Below, piece by piece: positions 23,760-32,200 of a DNA stretch of 38,902 nt. Location: contig CAZEBF010000007.1 of NCBI GenBank assembly GCA_964510235.1, forward strand, positions 1-38,902, written 5' to 3'. Under the pieces are notes generated by a model. It searched no databases. It was not told the DNA's origin and saw only the letters and a list, made by a program, of their open reading frames with translations. How positions within the stretch are numbered: position 1 is the stretch's first letter; every line of letters starts with the position of its first letter. The position numbers and the translations under genes were made by a program. This DNA comes from CAYUUR01 sp964510235. GTDB taxonomy: Bacteria > Patescibacteriota > Saccharimonadia > Saccharimonadales > CAYUUR01.

Positions 23760-24206
23760 TTACTTTTCTTCAGTTGCTGGTGCTTCAGTAGCTTCCGCTT
23801 CTACTGCTGGCTCTTCGGCCTTTGGCGCTTCTGGAACAGTGTTCACAGCGTTACGGTCAAAGTCGACGCCAGTTAGACGAGCGGCCTTACCGGTTCGTTG
23901 TCGCATGTAGCTGAGGTAGTTGCGGCGTACTTTACTACGCTTGGTAACTTCAATCTTGGTAACAAGTGGTGAGTGAACTGGGAAGTTCTTTTCTACGCCA
24001 ACACCGCTGGCGATACGTCGCACTGTTATAGATGCCGTGTGACTGCCTGAACGGTCGGTTCGAATAACAAGACCTTCGAAGATCTGAATGCGCTCTTTGC
24101 TGCCTTCTTTGATCTTCTGGTGGACACGAACAGTGTCGCCACTTTGTACATCAACGACGGCGTGTTTCTTGTATTTAGCTTCGATTTTCTGAATTACTGA
24201 TTGCAT
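23760..24206 (-). CDS. rplS: 50S ribosomal protein bL19
   Basis: A 148-residue bL19 from ATG 24206; an in-frame TTG two codons upstream is less likely. The core is typical: VVDVQSGDTVRVHQKI, RIQIFEGLVIRT, GSHTASITVRRIASGVGVE, and the C-terminal signature KVRRNYLSYMRQRTGKAARL. bL19 sits at the 30S-50S interface. The protein carries an unusual extra C-terminal tail of about 30 residues that is rich in Glu, Ala and Pro, unlike the short basic end of standard bL19. A clean terminator follows. Confidence 0.96.
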   Translation of the reverse strand: MQSVIQKIEAKYKKHAVVDVQSGDTVRVHQKIKEGSKERIQIFEGLVIRTDRSGSHTASITVRRIASGVGVEKNFPVHSPLVTKIEVTKRSKVRRNYLSYMRQRTGKAARLTGVDFDRNAVNTVPEAPKAEEPAVEAEATEAPATEEK

Positions 24207-24258
24207 GACCAAATCATCTTACACTGTTTTTATACTCTTTGCAACACATTTCTATCTG

Positions 24259-24501
24259 TTAATCGTTTGCATACATGCCAGGAAACATGATCACCTGACC
24301 CTGTTCACCTGAATCTGTTGACTGCACCAGTTCAACATCAACGCCCACGCGCTCTTGAACTATGCCGCCATACTGCCACAAACGATAGTAAGCATGGTCT
24401 GTAAGTGCAGTATCGCCTTCTAATCCTTCAAGGTCAATTTCTGCCACACGACGCGCAAATCGTTCTTCTGCACTGATAAGTTCTGATTCATTATTTTTCA
24501 C
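24259..24501 (-). CDS. Unrecognised 80-aa acidic protein
   Basis: A small acidic ORF (MKNNESELISAEERFARRV...) from GTG 24501, ending FPGMYAND. There is no membrane segment and no recognised motif. Supporting it as a gene: a good promoter upstream (TAGACA, 16 nt, TATAAT at 24540-24535 and 24518-24513), head-to-head with the malic enzyme, and protein-like composition. No Shine-Dalgarno; the predicted 5' UTR is only about 5 nt. Function unknown. Confidence 0.55.
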   Translation of the reverse strand: MKNNESELISAEERFARRVAEIDLEGLEGDTALTDHAYYRLWQYGGIVQERVGVDVELVQSTDSGEQGQVIMFPGMYAND

Positions 24502-24512
24502 AACAGAGTACG

Positions 24513-24540
24513 ATTATACACGAGTGGTATGATATGTCTA
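24513..24540 (-). promoter_or_regulatory. Promoter of the 80-aa gene
   Basis: Minus strand TAGACA (24540-24535; 5 of 6 with consensus), 16-nt spacer, TATAAT (24518-24513). It overlaps the divergent malic-enzyme -10, so the two promoters should compete. Confidence 0.6.
24525..24533 (+). promoter_or_regulatory. Extended -10 of the malic enzyme gene (decides the start codon)
   Basis: TGG-TATGAT ends one base before an upstream ATG (24534) and 7 nt before ATG 24540. Since transcription starts about 7 nt after a -10 box, 24540 is the likely start of a leaderless message. Confidence 0.6.
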
Positions 24541-25676
24541 TGACTGATTTTGCTGAAGAAGCCCTCAAAAAACACAAAGAACTCAAGGGCAAGATTAGCT
24601 TGTCACTAAAAGACACGCTGGACTCTCAAGACAAATTGAGCACATATTACACACCAGGTGTGGCAGCGGTCTCAACATATGTAGCTGAACACCCTAACGA
24701 AACACGTGATTACACCTGGACGAACAACGCAGTCGCAGTAATTAGTGACGGTTCAGCAGTACTTGGACTAGGTAACATTGGACCACAGGGTGCACTGCCT
24801 GTTATGGAGGGTAAAGCCATGTTGTTCAAACACTTTGCCAACATTGATGCAGTACCGATTGTGCTTGACGTTCACTCAGCCGACGAGATAGTTGCAGCAG
24901 TTCGGGCGATTGCACCGAGCTTTGGCGGCATTAACCTAGAAGATATTGCCGCCCCGATTTGTTTTGAAGTGGAAGAACGCCTCAAGGAAAAGCTCGAGAT
25001 CCCAGTCTTTCACGACGACCAACACGGTACGGCAATTGTAGTTTTAGCTGGTCTTATTAACGCCATGAAGGTAACTGGCCGTCAGCTCAAAGACTGTAGA
25101 GTTGTGGTAGTTGGCGCAGGTGCAGCTGGTACCGCCATAATGAAGTTACTGCACTTGTATGCTCAGCCAGAAATTCTAGCCGTCGATAGCAAAGGCATTG
25201 TCAGCAAAGATCGTACAGACTTAAATGATCAGAAGCAAAAGCTCCTTGAGTTCACTAACCCAGATAACGTTAGTGGTACATTAGAGCATGGTTTGATGGG
25301 AGCCGACGTATTTATTGGCGTTTCCGCCCCAGGGCTGCTTAATCAGGCGATGGTTAAATCTATGTCTGAGAAACCGATAATCTTTGCCATGGCCAATCCA
25401 ACCCCAGAAATTATGCCTGACGAGGCCAAAGCGGCGGGTGCCGCCGTTATTGCAACCGGCCGTAGTGACTTCCCGAACCAAGTCAACAATGCGCTGGCCT
25501 TCCCAGGAATCTTCCGAGGCGCCCTCGATAACCAAGTCAGTAAAATTACAGACCAACACAAGATCGCAGCCGCTGAAGCGATTGCCAACCTGGTAGAAAA
25601 ACCAACCGCCGATCAAATCATCCCGTCCCCGCTCGACGACCGCCTCGTCCCAACTATCTCAAAAGTGATTGTTTAG
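24540..25676 (+). CDS. NAD(P)-dependent malic enzyme (short bacterial type)
   Basis: A 378-residue enzyme that oxidatively decarboxylates malate to pyruvate, yielding NAD(P)H. Catalytic Tyr37 (STYYTPGVA), Lys92 (MEGKAMLFK), metal ligands Glu134/Asp135 (INLEDI) and Asp159/Asp160 (FHDDQHGTA), and the dinucleotide loop GAGAAG are all in place. Length matches the short MaeB/YtsJ-type enzymes without the phosphotransacetylase tail. Cofactor choice is not decided. In an otherwise reduced genome this is a notable metabolic gene. Its last 4 nt overlap the convergent winged-helix gene. Confidence 0.94.
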   Translation: MTDFAEEALKKHKELKGKISLSLKDTLDSQDKLSTYYTPGVAAVSTYVAEHPNETRDYTWTNNAVAVISDGSAVLGLGNIGPQGALPVMEGKAMLFKHFANIDAVPIVLDVHSADEIVAAVRAIAPSFGGINLEDIAAPICFEVEERLKEKLEIPVFHDDQHGTAIVVLAGLINAMKVTGRQLKDCRVVVVGAGAAGTAIMKLLHLYAQPEILAVDSKGIVSKDRTDLNDQKQKLLEFTNPDNVSGTLEHGLMGADVFIGVSAPGLLNQAMVKSMSEKPIIFAMANPTPEIMPDEAKAAGAAVIATGRSDFPNQVNNALAFPGIFRGALDNQVSKITDQHKIAAAEAIANLVEKPTADQIIPSPLDDRLVPTISKVIV

Positions 25677-26071
25677 TTTTGTTCGATCGTCCCAACAGCG
25701 CAAGTAATGGCGAACTGTCCTAGGTCAGTATTCGCCTCAACCCGGAATGCGTCCACATCTAGCGGCGTCATATCAACCAGGCCTTTAAGGTAGGAGACAC
25801 CAAATATTGCTAGACCTTCTTCTGTTACTTCATATGATACTGCAGGTCGACCTTGACCTCTATAATCTGCATGTCCTGCGCTTAAAAGACCACCACTAAG
25901 AAAACTATTAAGAACCTTATACAGCGTACCTTCACTAACATTCTGACCCGTTAAGGCATAGTATTCTCTGACATTTTTGGCAGTAAGTTCTTGCCGTTCC
26001 ATCGTTCCTGACAGTAATGCAAATGCAACTTTACGCTCGCCAATGCTCAATCGAGAAATATCCTGTATCAC
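25673..26071 (-). CDS. Winged-helix transcriptional regulator (PadR-like)
   Basis: A 132-residue protein from GTG 26071. The first 75 residues look like a winged helix-turn-helix: ERKVAFALLSG, NVREYYALTGQNVSEGTLYKVLNSFLSGGLL (recognition helix in the second half), and a wing GRPAVSYEVTEEGLAIFG resembling PadR proteins. A short hydrophobic C-terminal part could dimerise. It overlaps the convergent malic enzyme gene by 4 nt. The region before it carries two TATA-rich boxes (TATAAA and TAGAAT). The target genes are unknown; autoregulation or control of the adjacent malic enzyme is possible. Confidence 0.7.
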   Translation of the reverse strand: MIQDISRLSIGERKVAFALLSGTMERQELTAKNVREYYALTGQNVSEGTLYKVLNSFLSGGLLSAGHADYRGQGRPAVSYEVTEEGLAIFGVSYLKGLVDMTPLDVDAFRVEANTDLGQFAITCAVGTIEQN

Positions 26072-26111
26072 ATTCTATACTTTTATACATGTTGAGGGTC
26101 TCGGTCAAGCG

Positions 26112-27716
26112 CTAACCAATGACGCGGTAGATTTCTTCAAGGGTGGTTTCGCCGGCCACAACATGTAGCATAGCGTCTTGCAGCATGGTTTTCATACCAC
26201 TTTTGACAGCAGCCTCTTCTATTTGTTGAGAGGAGAGTGATTTGTTGCCGGATTCTAGTAATGTACGTAGATCAGCACTCATAGTGAATTGCTCGCGTAC
26301 GGCAATCTGACCACGGAAACCGTATGGGTTCTCGTCTGATTTACCTGGCTTATACAGCTTTAGGCCTTCTAGTGATGGCTTCTCGACACCTTCTGGTAAG
26401 GTATCAATAACTTGCTTGATCGTGTTGAGGCTAGCCTCGTCTGGGTCATAGGCTACCTTACTGTCATCATCAAGTTTACGGACCAAACGTTGTGCCATTA
26501 CCAAGCGAATGGCCGAGACAAACAACGGATTCTCGCCAACTACGTCCATGAGACGTGTTAGAGCGGCTGCGGCAGATGATGCGTGAAAGGTTGATAGCAC
26601 CAGATGACCTGTCAGTGACGCCTGCAAAGCAGTTTTGGCCGTATCCATATCGCGAATTTCTCCAACCATCACGATATCAGGATCGAGTCGCAAGATTGCC
26701 CGTAATTTATTGGCAAAGCTGGTTTCTTGGGCGCTTTGGGTCATCACAGGGATCTGTGTAATGCCGGCAAACTGATACTCAACCGGGTCTTCAATCGTGA
26801 TAATTTTACGCTCAGTAGTATTGAGACTGTTGAGCATAGAGTAAAGCGTGGTTGTTTTACCTGAACCGGTTGGTCCAACTGCCAGCACCAAACCACTTGG
26901 CTTACTAATAATATCGTCAACTACGGCGCGCTGATCTGGTGCTAAACCTAGTCGATCCAACTGATACATTTCTTGGTCCATGTTGAACAGACGCATTACC
27001 ACGTCCATGCTATTAACAGTCGGCACGGTTTCTAGACGAACGTTAACGTCAACTTGCTCGCCAGTAGCCATCTGGACTTTTTGTGAAATGTGACCTTGCT
27101 GCGCATCAGGCGATGCTGTCGAGACATTACCTGCGCTAGCAATAGCAGACATCAGAATACGGTACTTGTCGGCCTGTAACTTTGCGATCGGGTGCAGCAC
27201 TCCATCAATACGGAACCGAATACGGGCATGATCACGTTGTGTTTCGACGTGAATATCTGAGGCTCCTAAGCGGTGTGCTTGTTCAACCAAATAGGCCAGC
27301 ATGTCGCTAGCCCGCACTTGGCTTAGGGTCGCGGAAACCTTCTCTTGCAAATCGGCCGTACCGGCGTTTTTGATAGAAATATCTTCGTAAACAACCTGCT
27401 TAGGTGGGTCGTATAGCTTCATGTACTCTTTAAAGCCAGTCTCAGATATCAATGCAAAGGATACGCGTTGATCTATGAATTCTTGCTTGAGCTTGGTGAA
27501 GGTATCTTGTGAGGTGGTATTAGTAACACCGAACGTTATGTTGCCCTTTTCGCTGCGCAGGGGGATAATCCGCATTGCGTACAACTCTTTGGCGTCAAAA
27601 ATGTCCTTGTAGAGTGTTTTTTCTTGGATCTGAGAAGTGTCAACATAGCCCAAATTCAAAATTCGGGCGCGTCGCTGAGTAATCAGCTCTTCGTCAAGAC
27701 GAGCATCTTGTGACAT
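26112..27716 (-). CDS. pilB: Type IV pilus assembly ATPase PilB (GspE family)
   Basis: A 534-residue GspE/PilB ATPase from ATG 27716 (MSQDARLDEEL); the frame runs 10 codons further but lacks a better start. The N-terminal MshEN-like domain (1-115) precedes ASDIHVETQ and IRFRIDGVLHPI, Walker A GPTGSGKTTT at 281-290, Walker B DPDIVMVGEIRD at 345-356, and the His-box TGHLVLSTFHAS. It powers pilin polymerisation from the cytoplasm. The tetracysteine zinc motif of typical PilB is missing: no Cys occurs in the protein, and the region reads LYKPGKSDENPYGFRGQIAV. The gene is divergent from the SPOUT methyltransferase. Confidence 0.93.
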   Translation of the reverse strand: MSQDARLDEELITQRRARILNLGYVDTSQIQEKTLYKDIFDAKELYAMRIIPLRSEKGNITFGVTNTTSQDTFTKLKQEFIDQRVSFALISETGFKEYMKLYDPPKQVVYEDISIKNAGTADLQEKVSATLSQVRASDMLAYLVEQAHRLGASDIHVETQRDHARIRFRIDGVLHPIAKLQADKYRILMSAIASAGNVSTASPDAQQGHISQKVQMATGEQVDVNVRLETVPTVNSMDVVMRLFNMDQEMYQLDRLGLAPDQRAVVDDIISKPSGLVLAVGPTGSGKTTTLYSMLNSLNTTERKIITIEDPVEYQFAGITQIPVMTQSAQETSFANKLRAILRLDPDIVMVGEIRDMDTAKTALQASLTGHLVLSTFHASSAAAALTRLMDVVGENPLFVSAIRLVMAQRLVRKLDDDSKVAYDPDEASLNTIKQVIDTLPEGVEKPSLEGLKLYKPGKSDENPYGFRGQIAVREQFTMSADLRTLLESGNKSLSSQQIEEAAVKSGMKTMLQDAMLHVVAGETTLEEIYRVIG

Positions 27717-27722
27717 GACTCT

Positions 27723-27731
27723 ATTTAACCA
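27723..27731 (-). promoter_or_regulatory. Extended -10-like element of pilB
   Basis: Minus-strand TGG-TTAAAT ends 7 nt before the A of ATG 27716, the same leaderless spacing as several neighbours. The hexamer is weak (4 of 6), the TG extension helps. Confidence 0.4.
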
Positions 27732-27761
27732 TAAGCACTGGTGCAATGGCGAGTAGATATT

Positions 27762-27767
27762 TATACT
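27762..27767 (+). promoter_or_regulatory. -10 of the SPOUT methyltransferase gene
   Basis: TATACT ends 7 nt before ATG 27774, supporting that codon over the in-frame GTG at 27741, which would lie upstream of the -10 box. Confidence 0.5.
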
Positions 27768-27773
27768 GCCTCT

Positions 27774-28271
27774 ATGCGCACAATTGCCGTTATCTTACAT
27801 AATCTGCGGAGCACACACAATGTTGGCTCGATACTGCGGACTTCTGATGGTGTTGGTGTTCATCAAGTCTACTACACAGGCTACACTCCTTACCCTTCAG
27901 AGCCCGCCGATACTCGTTTGCCACATATCCAACGCAAAATTACGGCACAGCTACATAAAACAGCCTTAGGAGCCGAGACAAACGTCAGGAGCGGGCATCA
28001 TCAAGATATTATGACGTTACTAACCGAGCTGAGGCACGATGGCTACCAGATCGCTGCCTTAGAGCAGAATGAGTCTAGTGTAGCGCTGCCCAAGTACGTA
28101 CCGCCAGATAAATTGGCATTGATTGTCGGCCGCGAAGTAGAAGGCATTGAATCCGAGGTACTGGCAGCAGTTGATGTAACTGTAGAAATCCCCATGATCG
28201 GCCAAAAAGAATCCTACAACGTATCAGTGGCGGCGGCGATGGCACTTTATCATTGCAGATTCGTAGCATAA
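27774..28271 (+). CDS. TrmH/SpoU-family RNA 2'-O-methyltransferase
   Basis: A 165-residue SPOUT methyltransferase from ATG 27774 (MRTIAVILHNLRS). The three SpoU motifs are present: motif 1 NLRSTHNVGSILRTSDG (about 10-26), motif 2 LALIVGREVEGI and motif 3 EIPMIGQKESYNVSVAAAMALYH, which form the knotted SAM site. It has the catalytic domain only, without an N-terminal RNA-recognition extension as in RlmB. The target could be tRNA (TrmH/TrmL-like) or rRNA; this cannot be settled by eye. The CAP-domain gene follows after 31 nt. Confidence 0.88.
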   Translation: MRTIAVILHNLRSTHNVGSILRTSDGVGVHQVYYTGYTPYPSEPADTRLPHIQRKITAQLHKTALGAETNVRSGHHQDIMTLLTELRHDGYQIAALEQNESSVALPKYVPPDKLALIVGREVEGIESEVLAAVDVTVEIPMIGQKESYNVSVAAAMALYHCRFVA

Positions 28272-28302
28272 GCGTCATACTATATCAAAACGAGAAATAA
28301 AT

Positions 28303-29202
28303 ATGCCCCTAAAAACCCACAGACACACTAGTCACAAGAAACACCCAAAGAACTATGCAAAGGTATATTGGCCTTATATTCCACTTATTCTAGTTCTAGG
28401 CCTTAGCTTATTTGTAGGACAGTCTCTCGCCAGCCGTTCACAAAGCGATGTGCTATCTTATGCCACTAACGTCTCACGCGATGGCTTACTGGAAGCGACT
28501 AACCAGGAACGCCAAGCTTCAGACACAAACTCACTCGAACTGAACGAAAAACTCAACGCTGCAGCGCAGGCCAAAGCGCAGGACATGGTTGCGCGAGATT
28601 ATTGGTCGCACACCACTCCAGATGAGCAAATGCCGTGGGTATTTGTAGAGAAAGCTGGCTACAAGTATCAGAAAGCTGGCGAGAACCTAGCCTACGGTTT
28701 TGCCAGCAATCAAGAAACAGTTAACGGCTGGATGAACAGTCCGTCACACAGACAAAATGTTCTCGATGTCTCTTACAGCGAGGTCGGCTTTGGTATCGCC
28801 CAATCACCAGATTATATTGGCAATGGTCCAGAAACGATTATTGTCGCAATGTATGCTAGGCCGGTTAGTGCACCACGTTTAGCACTGGCTACTCCAGCTG
28901 CTCAACCACTCGATGAAAAGCCAGTTAACTCCAGCCAACCATTCATTGTAGAACCAAGCGTCAAAGCAGTCTCCAAAATTCAAGCCATGACGAGCACGAC
29001 GATCCCTGGAGCTACCTTCATCATCGGCTTACTAATCGGAAGTGGCCTTGCCTACTTGCTCATAAAACATGCAATTGGTATCAAACGTGCTTTCCGAAAC
29101 GGCGAGAAGTTTGTGCTGAAGCATCCTATACTTGATCTAACTGTACTAAGCTTTGTAGCACTTTGTATTCTGTTAAGCCAAAGTGTTGGCGTAATTCGTT
29201 AG
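28303..29202 (+). CDS. CAP (SCP/PR1) domain protein with three TM segments
   Basis: A 299-residue envelope protein. A Lys/His-rich N-terminus leads to a TM or signal anchor (about 27-44), then a YkwD-like CAP domain (about 58-190) with NQERQ, DYWSHTTPD, AGENLAYGF and GWMNSPSHRQNVLD, carrying the two His and acidic residues of the CAP cavity. Two further hydrophobic segments follow (about 232-253 and 276-297). The CAP domain should face outwards. Bacterial YkwD-type proteins are widespread but their activity is poorly defined. Its stop is 5 nt from the convergent dnaE stop. Confidence 0.88.
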   Translation: MPLKTHRHTSHKKHPKNYAKVYWPYIPLILVLGLSLFVGQSLASRSQSDVLSYATNVSRDGLLEATNQERQASDTNSLELNEKLNAAAQAKAQDMVARDYWSHTTPDEQMPWVFVEKAGYKYQKAGENLAYGFASNQETVNGWMNSPSHRQNVLDVSYSEVGFGIAQSPDYIGNGPETIIVAMYARPVSAPRLALATPAAQPLDEKPVNSSQPFIVEPSVKAVSKIQAMTSTTIPGATFIIGLLIGSGLAYLLIKHAIGIKRAFRNGEKFVLKHPILDLTVLSFVALCILLSQSVGVIR

Positions 29203-29207
29203 TTCGT

Positions 29208-32200
29208 TTACTTAACAACCACGTTATCTTTACCGACTAGTTCGGCTAACTGTGTGAGAATATCTGGTTCTTGCGCAACACGGGTTGGTAATTTGATTAT
29301 CTGCTTTTGCTCGTTTGTACCGATTACCAACACGACTTCTTGCTGTCCTGGATGGGCATCTATGGTCCGTTTGAGCTTTTGCAGGATATCTTGATCATTA
29401 CTATCACTAATACGTATGTATAGTTTGGCGTCTACGCCCAGGGCCGGAGCTTCTTTCTTGGTTTTGGCAACAGGCTTGCCTTTGGGAACTTTCTTGGCCT
29501 TGCCGGTCGACTGGTAAGCCTGAGCCTGAGCTTGTGTAACTTCGCGAGCATCATCAACCAGAACCTTAATCTCCGTGCTAAGATTGCCATCGCGATCTTT
29601 GGCGTTAACTTTGCCGCGAATGAGCATAATACGGTCCTTCTCCCAACTACCAACAGTTTGCTGATAAACGCTTGGAAACAGTATTAGTTCTGTCTCTGCC
29701 TTGAGGTCGGCCAGTTTTACGAACGCCATCTTTTGCCCCTTTTTAGTCATAATTTCTCGAACATCTTGGACAATACCACCAATTGTGACTGGCTTTCCAT
29801 CATGTTCTGGCAGCAAAGAATCGAGAGGTATTGTTTGTTCCGACAGGAATGTTTCGTATGACTTCAAGGGATGCTCAGATAAATACAAGCCTAGTAGCTC
29901 ACGCTCCCATTTAAGCTGTTCGCGCTTTGGAAACTGGTCTGGAGCCGCTTCTAACGACAACTGCGGCATCGATACGGCGCCTTCTTCAAGCGATCCGAAC
30001 AAATCAGTTTGGCCGTTATTCTGCTCTTTGTGTAATCGGCTCGAGAACGCCAACAAAGTCTCGATATTAGCTAACAGCGTACTGCGATTGCCAAATCTAT
30101 CCAGTGCGCCTGATTTAATGAGACTTTCTAGGGCTTTTCGGTTAACTACACGGTTATTAACTTTGCCTAAGAAGTCTTCCAATGAGGCAAAACTACCATC
30201 GACTGCGCGGGCTCGCAATATTTCTTCTACAGCTCCAGTTCCCACATTCTTAATAGCCGCCATGCCAAAACGAATAGCACCAGTTTCTGGTACCACCGCA
30301 AATTCCAGGAATGACTCGTTTACATCAGGTGATAGCACCGTAATACACATATGAGTACACTCAGAAATTTCGATGGCTAATCTGTCCGTATCGTCGTAAT
30401 CGCCCGTCATCAGGGCGGCCATAAAGGCTGACGGATAGTGTGCTTTTAAGTAGGCCGTCTGGTATGAAATCAAGCCGTAACAAGCTGAGTGCGACTTGTT
30501 AAAACAATAATCTGCAAAACCAAGCAGTTGCTTCCAGAATTTTTCAATCAGTGGGCGTGGTATACCGTTCTCGACAGCACCTTCTATAAAGCGATTTTCC
30601 ATTTTTTGCATCAAGTCACGCTTTTTCTTGCCGATTGCCTTGCGCAGGGTGTCAGCCTCGCCACCCGTAAAGCCACAGACGTCACGAGAAATCTGCATGA
30701 ACTGTTCCTGATAGACCAATACTCCGTAGGTATTTTCCAAGGCAGCTTTCATAAGTGGGTGTTCGTATGAAACTTCTTCTTCGCCATTCTTTCGCTTTAT
30801 AAAACTGTCAGTCAGTCCAGCACTCAAAGGCCCTGGCCGATACAAAGCACCCATCGCAACTATGTCGTCAAACACGGTTGGCTTGAGTTCACGCAAATAC
30901 CGCTTCATACCAGAAGATTCAAATTGAAACACACCAGTAGTATCGCCACGCTGCAGCAACTCAAACGTTTTCTCATCATCAAGTGGCAGTGTGTTTATAT
31001 CAATCTCTGTGCCATGAACTTTTTTGACAATACGTAGTGTGTTTTTGATAGTCGTGAGGTTAGATAGTCCCAAGAAGTCCATTTTAAGCAGCCCAAGCTC
31101 TTCGACAGGGTTCATTGAATACTGCGTAGAAACGACGCCTTTCTGGGCCATTTCCAGGGGGGTAAACTTAACAATATCGTCTGGCGCGATGACCACACCA
31201 GCCGCATGTACCCCATGTGAGCGAATGGTTCCTTCCAACTGCACAGCTAGATCAAACACACGCTTGGATTGTTCATTGTTCTCATACTCTGCAGCCAGGT
31301 CAGCATCATCTTTGAGTGATAGCTCCAGTGGGATGTGACGACCCTGCACTGGTGGCGGAATCATTTTTGAAAGTCGGTCAGCCTCAGCATATGGCACCTG
31401 TAGCACACGAGCGACATCGCGCACAGCGTTACGGGCAGCCATGCGACCAAAAGTCACAATATTTGCTACTCGTTCTGTACCATACTTATCTACGCAATAT
31501 TGGATAACTTCGTCGCGCCGGGTATCCTGAATATCAATATCGACATCCGGCATTGATATACGATCGGGATTCAAAAAACGTTCGAATAGTAAGTCGTACT
31601 CCAGCGGATCGAGCTCAGTAATCTTAAGGGCGTAGGAGATAATCGAGCCTGCTGCCGAACCACGCCCTGGCCCAAAGACAATACCTTGGTTTTTACCCCA
31701 GTTGATAAAGTCAGAAATAATTAAGAAGTACCCGTTAAAACCCATGTTATCAATTACGCCAAGTTCATACGTCACACGCTCGTTGATGTCAGATGACAGC
31801 AGCTTCTGGGCTTCAGCAATACTCAGTTTGGCAGCCTCGTCTTCACCTACTCCGCCATAGCGAAATGCTAAACCCTGGTATACAAGAATATGAAGATAAG
31901 ATTTTTCTGTTTTGCCTTTTGGTACGGGAAACTTAGGAATAAGTATTTTTCCAAGCTCTATTTCAACATTGCAACGATCAGCAATAGCACGACTGTTAGT
32001 AATAATCTCTGGATGTTCACCGGACCAACGCTCAATAATATCTTCAGGCTTAGTGACATGCAGTTCAAATTCTTTGAGGCTCATGCGATTTGTATCACTC
32101 AAGAAAGAGCCCGTCTGCACACAAAGTAAGATTTCGTGAGCTTCTTGATCCTCATGTCGCAAATAGTGAGCGTCACTTGTTACAACACAAGGTATGTTGA

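Noticed and set aside
27741..27773. GTG 27741 as start of the SPOUT methyltransferase
   Set aside because: It lies before the -10 box and adds 11 residues not expected before the MRTIAVILHN strand.
29701..30354. 217-codon plus-strand ORF opposite dnaE
   Set aside because: Antisense shadow of the conserved dnaE coding sequence; Ser/Arg-rich translation without motifs.
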